DNA from: Acinetobacter calcoaceticus | GTDB lineage: Bacteria; Pseudomonadota; Gammaproteobacteria; Pseudomonadales; Moraxellaceae | Length of the DNA stretch: 64,000 nt | Assembly: GCF_004345325.1 (NCBI RefSeq) | Contig: NZ_SLVJ01000018.1 | Span: forward strand, 1-64,000 | Direction of reading: 5' to 3' | Shown: piece after piece, positions 18,757 through 27,734 of the stretch | How the letters are laid out: each line of letters opens with the position of its first letter | Position numbering within the stretch: the first letter of the stretch is position 1 | Notes under the pieces: generated by a model | Database searches by the model: none | What the model saw: only the letters and a program-made list of their open reading frames with translations | Told to the model about the DNA's origin: nothing | Position numbers and translations under genes: made by a program

Positions 18757-19434
18757 TTAGGCACTGAGTTGTAACAGGCTTTGGATTTTTTGCTGTAATT
18801 CTTGGACATTATTGACGATGGAATCTGCTTGCCAAGCATCAAGATCATCTTTGTATTGCACAGGCAAATAACCATATGCCGCCAAGATGGTGTACATATT
18901 GGCATTGCGACCAGCATCGATATCTCGTGGATGATCACCAACATAAATAATGTCAGTGGCTGCGAGATCGATCTGCTTCGCGGCCAAATACATCGGTTCT
19001 GGATCAGGTTTGGTCAATGTGACATCTTCAGGGCAGACCAAAACGGCACAGCGTGAGGTCAGCTCTAAAGCATCAAGCAGAGCTTCGCTCAACCAACGCG
19101 GTTTATTGGTCACGATACCCCAAGGGATATTCTGTTGTTCAAGTTGGGTCAACAGTTCAGGCATCCCTGCAAACAGGTCGGTATCCACAGCAATCTCTTC
19201 GGCATAGAGATCTAGAAAGTGTTGTCGATGCGCTAGAAATACCGGATCACTTGCATCGAGTTCAGGATAAACCAGCTGCACCATGGCGCGAGCACCTTCC
19301 GATACTTGTGTGCGTATTTGATCTGCAGCAACGATTTCTCGTCCTGCAGTGCTGCACATGGCTTGGATGATCCGGATGAAGTCTGCCGCGGTATCTATCA
19401 GGGTGCCATCTAAATCAAATAAGACCGCCTTCAT
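18757..19434 (-). CDS. mupP: N-acetylmuramic acid 6-phosphate phosphatase (MupP); Gph-like HAD hydrolase
   Basis: The 225-residue HAD phosphatase carries motif [10 protein letters not shown] (residues 7-15), a motif II Thr in GIVTNKP, the lysine in LTKPDPEP and motif [13 protein letters not shown]. Such proteins are often labelled phosphoglycolate phosphatase. The position between ubiG and yciK is that of MupP in Pseudomonas, which dephosphorylates MurNAc-6-P in the AnmK-MupP-AmgK-MurU wall-recycling bypass. I prefer MupP because of this synteny; sequence alone does not exclude Gph. Its start overlaps the ubiG stop by four bases (ATGA). Confidence 0.8.
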   Translation of the reverse strand: MKAVLFDLDGTLIDTAADFIRIIQAMCSTAGREIVAADQIRTQVSEGARAMVQLVYPELDASDPVFLAHRQHFLDLYAEEIAVDTDLFAGMPELLTQLEQQNIPWGIVTNKPRWLSEALLDALELTSRCAVLVCPEDVTLTKPDPEPMYLAAKQIDLAATDIIYVGDHPRDIDAGRNANMYTILAAYGYLPVQYKDDLDAWQADSIVNNVQELQQKIQSLLQLSA

Positions 19435-20147
19435 GCCTGACCTTCATTGATCGTGTAGACCATATAGTTCACATCGACATTCGGTGCCAACCAATAATGT
19501 TTGGTGAGCGGATTATAGTGTAAACCGGTCATATCTTTGAGGGTCAAACCTGCTTGGCGTATATCATGTGCCAATTCAGAAGGTTTGATAAATTTATGAT
19601 AATCGTGGGTGCCACGTTTCAGTAGGCGTAACACATATTCAGCGCCAATGATCGCAAATAAATAGGCTTTTGGATTGCGATTAATGGTAGAGAAAAACAC
19701 ATGGCCACCGGGTTTGACCAGTTTTTGGCAGGCTTGGATAATTGAGGCTGGATCTGGAACGTGTTCCAACATTTCCATACAGGTCACGATATCGTATTGA
19801 CCTGCTTGTTCTTCGGCCAATTGCTCTACAGGGATTTGGCGGTATTCGATATTTTGCACATTTTCTTGCTCTGCATGTAGACGTGCAACATTGAGTGGTG
19901 CTTCACCCATATCAATGCCCAATACATCTGCACCACGACGTGCCATGCTTTCAGCCAAGATCCCACCGCCACAGCCGACATCAAGAATCTTTTTACCGCT
20001 TAGGCCACCCGCATGTTCATCAATCCAATTGAGGCGGAGTGGATTAATTTGGTGGAGTGGTCGAAACTCGGATTGCATATCCCACCATAAAGCGGCAAGC
20101 GCTTCAAATTTTGCGATTTCTTGTGGATCTACGTTGAGTTGCGACAT
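19431..20147 (-). CDS. ubiG: Ubiquinone biosynthesis O-methyltransferase
   Basis: The 238-residue SAM-dependent enzyme carries out both O-methylations in ubiquinone synthesis. It shows [20 protein letters not shown] at the N-terminus, SAM motif [14 protein letters not shown], and the [12 protein letters not shown] and [13 protein letters not shown] motifs. The ATG at 20147 is favoured: AGAGGTG lies seven bases upstream, and the alternative GTG is part of that site. It is the first gene of ubiG-mupP-yciK. Confidence 0.96.
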   Translation of the reverse strand: MSQLNVDPQEIAKFEALAALWWDMQSEFRPLHQINPLRLNWIDEHAGGLSGKKILDVGCGGGILAESMARRGADVLGIDMGEAPLNVARLHAEQENVQNIEYRQIPVEQLAEEQAGQYDIVTCMEMLEHVPDPASIIQACQKLVKPGGHVFFSTINRNPKAYLFAIIGAEYVLRLLKRGTHDYHKFIKPSELAHDIRQAGLTLKDMTGLHYNPLTKHYWLAPNVDVNYMVYTINEGQA

Positions 20148-20333
20148 GCCCGTCACCTCTGGTTAATTTGTTTGACATCTAAAATTTTTTCAAGCCGTTC
20201 TTAGTGTAGCGTTTATTCAAAAAAAAGCGATCAATCATGAAAAAAAGTTCACATAACAAAAACGATTTTACTGTATTTGTTTTATAGTGAATGCATAAGC
20301 TATAGCAGTTGAATCATGAGGATAATTAAGTCA

Positions 20334-20951
20334 ATGAAAAAATTTATATCTAGTGTTGTGACAGCAATCGTCATGACGTTTTCCGTTCAGGCCATGGCAG
20401 CAGACTATGTTGCTGGTAAAGACTATACTGTGATTCAAAATCCGGGGAAATCGGAAGTTGCAGGTAAAATCGAAGTTCGTGAGTTTTTTTCGTACAGTTG
20501 TGGGCATTGCTTTAAGCTTGAGCCTTTTTTGCAGACTTGGTTAAAGAAATTACCGAGTGATGTTCATTTTGTTCGTACGCCTGCAGCCATGAACAAATCT
20601 TGGGAGATAAGCGCACGCGGTTACTATGTGTCTGAAGCTGCAGGCATTCGTAAAAGCACCCATATTCCTTTGTTCAATGCCATTCATAAAGATGGTCAAC
20701 AAATTTTTGATCAAGCATCGCAAGCGAAGTTCTTTAGTCAATATGGGCTTAGCCAAGCAAAGTTTAATAGCATGTTCGATTCTTTTGCGATCAGTGCAAA
20801 AGTTGCTGAATCCAATAAATTGGCGCAACAATACCAATTGACCGGTGTACCTGCAGTGGTGGTGAACGGCAAATATGTGGTCCAAGGTGATCCAGACCAG
20901 GTCCCTAAAGTGATTGACTATTTGATAGAAAAAGAACGTAAGACCAAATAA
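20334..20951 (+). CDS. dsbA: Thiol:disulfide interchange protein DsbA
   Basis: The 205-residue periplasmic oxidase introduces disulfide bonds into exported proteins. A Sec signal peptide ends near AMAAD. The thioredoxin fold carries the active-site CGHC in FFSYSCGHCFKLEP, and the cis-proline segment is TGVPAVVVNGKY. I start at the second methionine (MKKFISS), a typical signal peptide start; the in-frame ATG six codons upstream has no good ribosome-binding site. The gene is alone and divergent from ubiG. Confidence 0.95.
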   Translation: MKKFISSVVTAIVMTFSVQAMAADYVAGKDYTVIQNPGKSEVAGKIEVREFFSYSCGHCFKLEPFLQTWLKKLPSDVHFVRTPAAMNKSWEISARGYYVSEAAGIRKSTHIPLFNAIHKDGQQIFDQASQAKFFSQYGLSQAKFNSMFDSFAISAKVAESNKLAQQYQLTGVPAVVVNGKYVVQGDPDQVPKVIDYLIEKERKTK

Positions 20952-20986
20952 TAGTTTATGTGATGAATACTGTTTAGCTTATAAAG

Positions 20987-21012
20987 AAAAACCTGCGATT
21001 GCAGGTTTTTTT
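20987..21012. terminator. Terminator after dsbA
   Basis: AAAAACCTGC and GCAGGTTTTT form a perfect 10-bp stem with a 4-base loop and flanking A and T runs. It lies between dsbA and the convergent TetR gene and can serve both. Confidence 0.88.
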
Positions 21013-21029
21013 ATGACATTTTTATCGGA

Positions 21030-21683
21030 TTACGGCTGAGGGGATCTTTCCCAATTGGAAATACCGCGAAAAATCAGTTGGACTTGGGTGTGGGCTTGAT
21101 CTCTCAGTTGCTCTTTTTCAGCAGCTAAATCAGGACTAGCAGGGGTTTGACGCAGTACGCTAATCCACGACATGGCCCAGGTGAATGATAAGTTGATGAG
21201 AATATTGGCCAGCACTTTAAAATCCCGATCATCTTGGAAATGTTGAATACTTTCCAACTTTGCTAAATCTTGACTGAGGTCTTGATTGAGAAAATCAATT
21301 TCTCTGGCGATGGCGAGCCTTAAGACATTGGCACCGCCCCAACGCTCCGCAATCATAAAGATCCAGGCTTCAGGATGTTGTTCTACAGCAGAAAAAAATA
21401 AATTGATGCTGGTGATGATCTTGGTATCAGGTTGATTGATATAGTTGCGTGCGATCTGGTGCAGGATGGTCTTGAGATGCAGGGCGACTTGATCGACCAA
21501 CTCCATACCCAACTCATCCATATCTTGAAAATGCCGATAAAAGGCGGTGGGGACCAACCCAACTTCACGCGCAACTTCTCGTAGACTGATACTTGAAAAT
21601 GAACGTCCTGAAGTACTTAAACTTAAAGCGGCATCCAATAAGGCCTGACGACTTTGTTGTTTACGTTCTTCACGAATTGACAT
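21030..21683 (-). CDS. desT: TetR family repressor of fatty-acid desaturation, DesT/FabR-like
   Basis: This 217-residue regulator has an N-terminal TetR DNA-binding domain (residues 5-55, with SISLREVAREVGLVPTAFYRHF) typical of the FabR/DesT subgroup, and a C-terminal acyl-CoA-sensing type domain. It is divergent from a ferredoxin reductase/desaturase pair, the same arrangement as desT-desCB in Pseudomonas aeruginosa, where DesT senses the unsaturated to saturated acyl-CoA balance. Two near-palindromic sites in the shared gap are likely operators. Homology and position both support the call; ligand specificity is inferred. Confidence 0.85.
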   Translation of the reverse strand: MSIREERKQQSRQALLDAALSLSTSGRSFSSISLREVAREVGLVPTAFYRHFQDMDELGMELVDQVALHLKTILHQIARNYINQPDTKIITSINLFFSAVEQHPEAWIFMIAERWGGANVLRLAIAREIDFLNQDLSQDLAKLESIQHFQDDRDFKVLANILINLSFTWAMSWISVLRQTPASPDLAAEKEQLRDQAHTQVQLIFRGISNWERSPQP

Positions 21684-21752
21684 TCTGGGTTCCAGCTCAA
21701 ATAAATTGCCAAGAGTTTAGCAAAAATTCACACTAATTAAACGACGAATGTC

Positions 21753-21770
21753 AGTGTACAGGTGTTGACT
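21753..21770. promoter_or_regulatory. Putative DesT-like operator, distal copy
   Basis: AGTGTACA-GG-TGTTGACT is an imperfect inverted repeat whose left half is identical to that of the second site at 21790. It overlaps the proposed -35 box of the reductase/desaturase promoter. Confidence 0.6.
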
Positions 21771-21792
21771 GAATTAAGAAATCGAGTATAGT
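21765..21792 (+). promoter_or_regulatory. Promoter of the reductase-desaturase operon
   Basis: A -35 box TTGACT (21765-21770) and a -10 box TATAGT (21787-21792) are separated by 16 bases. They sit 48 bases before the reductase start codon and are overlapped on both sides by the two operator copies, a layout expected for simple repression. Confidence 0.65.
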
Positions 21793-21807
21793 GTACAACT
21801 GTTCACT
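21790..21807. promoter_or_regulatory. Putative DesT-like operator, proximal copy
   Basis: AGTGTACA-AC-TGTTCACT is an inverted repeat with 7 of 8 arm positions matching. It begins within the -10 box and covers the likely transcription start. The GTGTACA/TGTTCAC pattern resembles known FabR/DesT-type sites. Confidence 0.7.
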
Positions 21808-21839
21808 CAAGAAATAGCCAGCACAAAGAGGAACCTGAT

Positions 21840-22862
21840 ATGAGCGAAGTTTTAGAGTACCAACCGCAATGGGTCCGAGAAGATTTTGTCGACTTCATTG
21901 CTGAAAAAATTAATCCCCTTTGGGCTTGGAAAAAAGTTAAAGCACAAATTGTGTCTACACAAGCGCTGAGTACAGACTTTTACCAAATTCAACTGCGACC
22001 CAATCATAATTTTAAGCAAGACCAATTGTCGGCCGGACAAAGTGTATTGGTCAGCGTGGTGATTGCAGGCGTGAGTCAGCAACGCAGTTACTCTGTGGTC
22101 AAGGTGTTGAACAATGGTGATCTGATCATCGCTGTGAAACGCCAAGGGCAGGTGTCTAATGTGCTAACAGCTCTACAAGACAATGATGTGGTTGAGATTT
22201 CTCAGGGCCAAGGTGATTTTGTATTGGGCAGAGAGACTGCACCGATTTTACTGATCGCTTCAGGGAGTGGGATTAGTGCCATCTATGCCTTGCTCCATGC
22301 AGCCTTAGCCCACAATGTTGAAAATGTTGCCCTGATTTATTTTAGTCGTGATCAGGCCTACGATGATGAATTACAGGCCTTGGCTCAGCAGCATGCCCAT
22401 TTTCAGTATTATCCGATCCATACCACAGTGCAAAAACAACACTTAGATGAAGCCTTGTTAAAACGCTTGGTTCCTGATTTTCAGCAACGTACCACTTATA
22501 TTTGTGGGGCGCAGAGCATGATGAACAGTGTGAATGCGCTCTATCGTGGATTCGGTATTGAGCATCAACTCAAGCAAGAATATTTTCAAAAACTGATTGA
22601 TGAGAATTTGGCGGCGCAACCGGTGGTCTTTTTAAGATCTCAGCAAAGCTTTGAAGCGACGACCAATCTTCTAGAGAGTGCAGAGCAAGCAGGTCTAAGA
22701 CCCAGTTCAGGTTGCCGGATGGGCATTTGCAATACCTGCAGTTGTACCAAAGTCAGCGGTTCCACCAAAAACTTACTCACGGGTGAAATTGAACATGGCA
22801 ATCAGGTGCAAATTAAATTGTGCATCAGTCAAGCCATCAGTCCTGTGGTGATCAACCTTTAA
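21840..22862 (+). CDS. desC: Ferredoxin-NAD(P)H reductase partner of acyl-CoA desaturase
   Basis: The 340-residue protein joins an FAD/NAD(P)H reductase module (residues about 35-240, with the RSYSV flavin motif, the SGSGISAIYALL nucleotide loop and TYICGAQSMM) to a C-terminal plant-type 2Fe-2S domain whose ligands are in CRMGICNTCSC plus a late Cys in LCIS. It probably passes electrons to the desaturase encoded next. AGAGGAA precedes the ATG. DesC of P. aeruginosa has the same role and position. Confidence 0.88.
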   Translation: MSEVLEYQPQWVREDFVDFIAEKINPLWAWKKVKAQIVSTQALSTDFYQIQLRPNHNFKQDQLSAGQSVLVSVVIAGVSQQRSYSVVKVLNNGDLIIAVKRQGQVSNVLTALQDNDVVEISQGQGDFVLGRETAPILLIASGSGISAIYALLHAALAHNVENVALIYFSRDQAYDDELQALAQQHAHFQYYPIHTTVQKQHLDEALLKRLVPDFQQRTTYICGAQSMMNSVNALYRGFGIEHQLKQEYFQKLIDENLAAQPVVFLRSQQSFEATTNLLESAEQAGLRPSSGCRMGICNTCSCTKVSGSTKNLLTGEIEHGNQVQIKLCISQAISPVVINL

Positions 22863-22911
22863 GCTGAAATGAACCCGTCATAGACCCTAAGCCAGGTATC
22901 GGAGAAAAATA

Positions 22912-24063
22912 ATGAATATGGTATTAAAATTCCCTAGCACGTCTAAATCCAAACATCTGAATGCTGAACAAACCGCCGAATTCGGACGTCGAGTGGAACA
23001 GATTCGACTTGATGTTATGCAAAGTATCGGTGAAAAAGATGCCGAATATATTTATAAAATTCGAAATTTCGTGCGCTACAGTGAAATTGGTTCACGTGGC
23101 ATGCTGATGATTGCAGGTTGGTTACCCCCAGTATGGTTGCTCGGTACGGGCTTATTGGGCTTATCCAAAATCGTCGAAAATATGGAGTTGGGACATAACG
23201 TGATGCATGGTCAGTTCGACTGGCTTAATGATCCAAGTCTCAATGGCGCCAATTATGATTGGGATACCATCAGTACTGGCGATGATTGGAAACATACTCA
23301 TAATTATATTCATCACACCTATACCAATATCGTTGGTAAAGATCATGATGTGGGCTATGGTCTGCTACGCGTCAGTGAATCCCAACCTTGGGAGCCACGG
23401 TTTTTGTTTAACGTGCCGATCGCAATGCAATTGATGCTGTTCTTCGAATGGTATGTGGGCCTACAAAACTTACATCTTGAAGATGCACTGATTTATAAAA
23501 CCAAATCATGGAAAGAGGTTTGGAAGGATGCAGCTAAACTGCGCTTGAAAATGCGACGTCAGGTGTTGAAAGATTATGTGTTCTTTCCCTTGATCGCAGG
23601 ACCGAACATGCTGCCGGTATTTGCAGGCAATGCTGTGGCCAATATTATCCGTAATTTGTGGTCATCTGCTGTGATCTTTAATGGTCACTTCACAGAAGAT
23701 ACTGAAACATTTGAAGCGGACAATGTTGAAAATGAATCACGTGCTGAATGGTATCTACGCCAAATTCGCGGTTCAAGTAATTTTACCGGGACAGAATGGT
23801 TACATATCCTGAGTGGCAATCTGAGTCATCAAATTGAGCACCATTTATTTCCAGATATGCCAGCGAATCGTTATGCTGAAGTGGCACCCAAGATCCAAGC
23901 ACTGTGTCAAGAATATGGCATTCACTATAATCAAGCCAACTTTATCCAACAGTTTGCCAGTGTATGGGTGCGTTTAGCCAAACACTCGCTGCCGAATCAG
24001 TACAGTTTGAAACTCAGTGCATCTTGGAAACGTATTACAGGGCTCTTTGCTCAACCTTATTGA
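22912..24063 (+). CDS. desB: Membrane fatty acyl-CoA desaturase
   Basis: This 383-residue integral-membrane di-iron enzyme introduces a double bond into fatty acyl chains. Three His boxes are visible: HNVMH at residues 95-99, HTHNYIHH at 128-135 and QIEHH near residue 309, with hydrophobic stretches between them. GGAG lies seven bases before the ATG. It follows desC by 49 bp and probably forms one operon under the DesT-like repressor, adjusting membrane fluidity. Confidence 0.9.
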   Translation: MNMVLKFPSTSKSKHLNAEQTAEFGRRVEQIRLDVMQSIGEKDAEYIYKIRNFVRYSEIGSRGMLMIAGWLPPVWLLGTGLLGLSKIVENMELGHNVMHGQFDWLNDPSLNGANYDWDTISTGDDWKHTHNYIHHTYTNIVGKDHDVGYGLLRVSESQPWEPRFLFNVPIAMQLMLFFEWYVGLQNLHLEDALIYKTKSWKEVWKDAAKLRLKMRRQVLKDYVFFPLIAGPNMLPVFAGNAVANIIRNLWSSAVIFNGHFTEDTETFEADNVENESRAEWYLRQIRGSSNFTGTEWLHILSGNLSHQIEHHLFPDMPANRYAEVAPKIQALCQEYGIHYNQANFIQQFASVWVRLAKHSLPNQYSLKLSASWKRITGLFAQPY

Positions 24064-24106
24064 GTGGCCTAAAGATTCAGCTCAATGCATTTATCATCTA
24101 CTTAGA

Positions 24107-24130
24107 CTGCAGCCCATGATTGGGCTGCAG
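24107..24130 (+). terminator. Likely terminator of the desaturase operon
   Basis: A perfect 10-bp CTGCAGCCCA/TGGGCTGCAG stem with a 4-base loop lies 44 bases after the desaturase stop. The following TGTGTTTG tract is T-rich but not a clean run, so strength is uncertain. Confidence 0.6.
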
Positions 24131-24214
24131 TGTGTTTGAGTCTAAATAATCGCACTAGACTGTTGGCTTTTTTACATAAGCGATCCTGAGTGATCAAACC
24201 TTTGAGAATGCATC

Positions 24215-24223
24215 TGTTATACT
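24215..24223 (+). promoter_or_regulatory. Extended -10 promoter element for rph
   Basis: TGTTATACT fits the extended -10 pattern (TGn followed by TATACT) 38 bases before the rph start. No good -35 box is seen at the proper spacing, as is common with extended -10 promoters. Confidence 0.4.
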
Positions 24224-24260
24224 GATCCGCAATTAATTTAAGCCACTATAAGGATGATTT

Positions 24261-24977
24261 ATGCGTATCGACCAACGTGCATTAGAACAATTACGTGACA
24301 TCAAAATTACGCGTAACTATACACGCTATGCTGAAGGTTCTGTCTTGGTAGAATTTGGTCATACCAAAGTACTGTGTACTGCCAGTATTGAAAATTCGGT
24401 ACCACGCTTTCTAAAAGGTAAAGGTCAAGGTTGGGTTACAGCTGAGTACGGCATGTTGCCACGTTCAACACATACTCGTAGTGATCGTGAAGCGGCACGG
24501 GGTAAACAATCTGGCCGAACTCAAGAAATTCAACGTCTGATTGGCCGTAGTCTACGTGCCATGATCGATATGAAAAAATTGGGTGAGAACACCATTACTA
24601 TCGACTGTGATGTGATTCAAGCTGATGGTGGTACACGTACTGCAGCGATTACGGGTGCTGCGGTTGCTTTGGTCGATGCCATGAATGTGTTACTTGAACA
24701 AAAGAAAATCAAACATGATCCATTGAAAGGCCTCGTGGCTGCGGTTTCAGTGGGGATTTTCCAAGATCAAGCACTGCTCGATTTGTGTTATGAAGAAGAT
24801 TCAAACTGTCAAACAGATTTGAACGTGGTCATGACCCAAGCAGGTGAGTTTATTGAAATCCAAGGTACTGCTGAAGAAAAGCCGTTCACTCGCGAACAGT
24901 CTGACCAAATGTTGGATTTGGCAGCCAAAGGAATTCAAGAGTTAGTGAAAAAACAGCAGCTCGCTTTAGGTTGGTAA
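24261..24977 (+). CDS. rph: Ribonuclease PH
   Basis: The 238-residue phosphorolytic exoribonuclease trims tRNA 3' ends. It has the family start [37 protein letters not shown] opening, the [14 protein letters not shown] motif, [16 protein letters not shown] and the [14 protein letters not shown] catalytic region. Length is standard and no frameshift like that of E. coli K-12 is present. AAGGA precedes the ATG. It is monocistronic with its own terminator. Confidence 0.97.
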   Translation: MRIDQRALEQLRDIKITRNYTRYAEGSVLVEFGHTKVLCTASIENSVPRFLKGKGQGWVTAEYGMLPRSTHTRSDREAARGKQSGRTQEIQRLIGRSLRAMIDMKKLGENTITIDCDVIQADGGTRTAAITGAAVALVDAMNVLLEQKKIKHDPLKGLVAAVSVGIFQDQALLDLCYEEDSNCQTDLNVVMTQAGEFIEIQGTAEEKPFTREQSDQMLDLAAKGIQELVKKQQLALGW

Positions 24978-25020
24978 GTCTTAGATAGACTCAATAAAGG
25001 CGCTTTATAGCAGCAGATCA

Positions 25021-25046
25021 AACGCATCTTAGGGTGCGTTTTTTTT
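25021..25046 (+). terminator. Terminator of rph
   Basis: An 8-bp AACGCATC/GGTGCGTT stem (one G-T pair) with a TTAG loop runs into eight T residues, 43 bases after the rph stop. Confidence 0.9.
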
Positions 25047-25191
25047 ATGAGAAAATCTCTACAAAAATTGAGCCTCAGCGATCTATCACTAATTTGGAGG
25101 TTTTAAAGGTCATCAAGTTGACATTAAATCATCATCGCACTGTCATCTGCATTCTATTGAATGTGCATACCTTTTAGCATTGGACGGCAGT

Positions 25192-25326
25192 ATGCGCATT
25201 TTTGTTTACACTCTTTTAATACTCAGCGGCAGTGTACTGCTGAGTGCTTGTAACGATGACAATGACAACAACATCGATAATCCACCTACTGCCTCCACCG
25301 CATGTAACGTTCACTGCGCACCATAA
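25192..25326 (+). CDS. Small lipoprotein (44 residues) upstream of phospholipase C
   Basis: An ATG at 25192 opens a 44-codon frame ending in TAA at 25326. The product has a short hydrophobic leader ending in LLSAC, an exact lipobox (Cys20), then a stretch rich in Asp and Asn and a C-terminal part with two further Cys residues. It ends 25 bp before the phospholipase start and has no terminator between, so the two are probably co-transcribed. It is far too short for domain assignment. A role as a secretion or folding partner of the phospholipase is conceivable but unsupported. Confidence 0.7.
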   Translation: MRIFVYTLLILSGSVLLSACNDDNDNNIDNPPTASTACNVHCAP

Positions 25327-25351
25327 TCATAAAAACAATAAGGACCTTAAG

Positions 25352-27523
25352 ATGAACCGTCGTGATTTTTTATTAAATTCAAGTAAAACCATGTTTAGTG
25401 CTGCAGCACTTGCCAGCTTTCCCGCCAGTATTCAAAAAGCGCTGGCGATTGATGCCAAAGTTGAAACGGGCACCATCCAAGATGTAAAACATGTGGTGAT
25501 ACTAACCCAAGAAAACCGCTCATTTGATAACTATTTTGGCACCCTAAAAGGGGTGCGTGGATTTGGAGATCGCTTTACTATCCCTCTGAGTGATGGTCGC
25601 CGTGTATGGGAGCAATATGATGAGAAAAAAAATAAGATCTATCCCTATCATTTAGATAGCCGACTCGGCAATGCACAACGGGTCAATGGGACGCCACATG
25701 CGTGGCGTGATGGCCAGGATGCTTGGGATATGGGGCGCATGGGTGATTGGGTAAAGCATAAACGACCACACTCAATGGGCTATTATAAAAAACAAGAACT
25801 TGAATATCAGTTTGCCTTGGTCGATGCATTTACAGTCTGTGATGCCTATCACTGTGCCATGCATGCAGGCACCAATCCAAATCGTAAATTTATTTGGACT
25901 GGAACCAATGGTCCAACGGGTGGCAATGTGGCCAGTGTCAATAATGAGTTTGATAGTATCGACTCATCAAAGACCGGTTATCAATGGACCACTTATCCAG
26001 AGCGATTACAACAGGCGGGAATCAGCTGGAAGGTTTATCAAAACATGCCAGATAACTTTACAGATAATCCCTTGGCAGGCTTTAGACAATACCGCCGTGC
26101 CAATGAGCAATCTGGTAAACCAGTGAGTAATTCTGGGGTGTGTCCAGAATATGATGTAGCCATCGATGCCAAAGAGCCTTTATATAAAGGCATCGCCAAT
26201 ACTATGCCTGATGGCGGTTTCTTAGGCAGTTTGAAGCAAGATATTGCGGCAGGAAAACTGCCACAAGTCAGCTGGATTGTAGCGCCGGCGACCTATAGCG
26301 AACATCCTGGACCATCAAGCCCAGTACAAGGTGCTTGGTATATCCAAGAACTACTCAATGCCTTGACTGATAACCCTGAATTGTGGAGCCAAACGGTTCT
26401 GTTGGTGAACTTTGATGAGAATGATGGTTTCTTTGACCATGTTCCTTCACCGAGTGCACCTTCACGTGATCAAGCAGGGAGGATTCACGGTAAAACGACT
26501 TTAAGCGCTGAACAAGTGTCCTATGAATACTTTGATCATGGCAAAGCTGAGTTGTTATCAGGCCAACCCAAGCCCGATGGCGGTGTTTATGGCCCTGGGA
26601 TTCGAGTGCCAATGTATGTGATTTCGCCGTGGAGTCGTGGTGGTTGGGTCAATTCACAAGTATTTGATCATACCTCGACGATACGCTTCTTAGAAGAACG
26701 CTTCGGAGTGATGGAGCCGAATATTAGTCCTTATCGACGTGCGGTCTGTGGGGATTTGACCTCAGCCTTCAACTTTAAGACGCCAAATATTTCAGCCTTG
26801 CCAACCCTACCAGGGCAGAAAACCAAGCAAGAAGTTGATGCAATCCGTGCAGCACAGCAAGCGCAAAGTCAGGTGAAACGTCCTGATGCTCAGGATTTCC
26901 CGAAGCAAGAATTTGGTATACGCCATTCAAAAGCATTGCCCTATATCTTGCATTGTAGTGCCTTGGTTCAACAAGATGCGACATCGTCAGTCAAATTGAT
27001 GTTTTCGAATACAGGAACTGCAGCGGCGGTATTCCATGTCTATGACTGCTTGGATTTGAATGCCATACCACGTCGCTATATGGTTGAGCCTGCAAAGCAG
27101 TTGGATGATGTCTGGATTGCACATGCAGGCCGTTATGATCTCTGGGTCTTGGGTCCAAATGGTTTTCATCGCCATTTTAAAGGTGATGTTCAGAAAAAAG
27201 CGCAGCTTGAATCCTTCCCTGAAATCCGCGTGTGTGTGGAAGACTGCAAAGCTGCATTGACCCTCAAAGTTCGCCATGATGCAGGCACGAAGCCCGTGAA
27301 ATTGATGGTGCAGTCGAATGCTTATTTACCGCATCAATTTTGGAATCTGGAAACAGGAAGTGCCGAAAAGGAATTGAGTTGGGATATGACCGCATATGGG
27401 GGCTGGTATGATTTCACTGTAACCTTAGCCAATGATAAAAGTTACAGTCGTCGTTTTGCGGGACGTATCGAAACCAAACAAGATTCGATCTCTGATCCTT
27501 ATATGGGCTTTATCGAGCCATAA
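25352..27523 (+). CDS. plc: Phosphocholine-specific phospholipase C, Tat-exported
   Basis: The 723-residue phosphoesterase hydrolyses phosphatidylcholine-type lipids. The N-terminus MNRRDFLLNSS is a twin-arginine signal (cut near KALAI). The phosphoesterase domain shows the metal-site segment VVILTQENRSFDNYFGTLKGVRGF, the LVNFDENDGFFDHVPSP motif and the RVPMYVISPWSRGG motif; two C-terminal DUF756 repeats follow after about residue 520. This equals the PlcH/PlcN architecture. The ATG at 25352, after AAGGA, fits the Tat signal; a reading starting at 25244 would add an implausible leader overlapping the small lipoprotein gene. Acinetobacter phospholipases C are linked to host lipid use and virulence. 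Confidence 0.93.
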   Translation: MNRRDFLLNSSKTMFSAAALASFPASIQKALAIDAKVETGTIQDVKHVVILTQENRSFDNYFGTLKGVRGFGDRFTIPLSDGRRVWEQYDEKKNKIYPYHLDSRLGNAQRVNGTPHAWRDGQDAWDMGRMGDWVKHKRPHSMGYYKKQELEYQFALVDAFTVCDAYHCAMHAGTNPNRKFIWTGTNGPTGGNVASVNNEFDSIDSSKTGYQWTTYPERLQQAGISWKVYQNMPDNFTDNPLAGFRQYRRANEQSGKPVSNSGVCPEYDVAIDAKEPLYKGIANTMPDGGFLGSLKQDIAAGKLPQVSWIVAPATYSEHPGPSSPVQGAWYIQELLNALTDNPELWSQTVLLVNFDENDGFFDHVPSPSAPSRDQAGRIHGKTTLSAEQVSYEYFDHGKAELLSGQPKPDGGVYGPGIRVPMYVISPWSRGGWVNSQVFDHTSTIRFLEERFGVMEPNISPYRRAVCGDLTSAFNFKTPNISALPTLPGQKTKQEVDAIRAAQQAQSQVKRPDAQDFPKQEFGIRHSKALPYILHCSALVQQDATSSVKLMFSNTGTAAAVFHVYDCLDLNAIPRRYMVEPAKQLDDVWIAHAGRYDLWVLGPNGFHRHFKGDVQKKAQLESFPEIRVCVEDCKAALTLKVRHDAGTKPVKLMVQSNAYLPHQFWNLETGSAEKELSWDMTAYGGWYDFTVTLANDKSYSRRFAGRIETKQDSISDPYMGFIEP

Positions 27524-27594
27524 TGCGGCAATGTTGTGATGCAAGGTCGTTATGCAATACGTTTAAGCGATGTCGTTACGCAATGTTGTTAAAA

Positions 27595-27619
27595 AAAGCG
27601 CCGTTAAGGCGCTTTATTT
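27595..27619 (+). terminator. Terminator of phospholipase C transcript
   Basis: AAAGCGCC/GGCGCTTT forms an 8-bp stem with a GTTAA loop, with an A run before and a short T-rich tail after. It lies 72 bases past the phospholipase stop. Confidence 0.75.
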
Positions 27620-27734
27620 ACATCCATACAACTTGAGATACTCAAAATGCTCATGGAAATTGCAATGCGTAACACAACATCCAAGTTTAGACCACGTTCA
27701 TTGCCTAAGGTCGTTTTTTAAATTTTTTGTGACA

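Noticed and set aside
25244..25351. Upstream extension of phospholipase C
   Set aside because: It overlaps the small lipoprotein gene in another frame and would bury the Tat signal 36 residues inside the protein.
27570..27734. N-terminal extension of the small membrane protein frame
   Set aside because: It runs through the phospholipase terminator hairpin and has no membrane or domain features, so translation probably begins at 27735.
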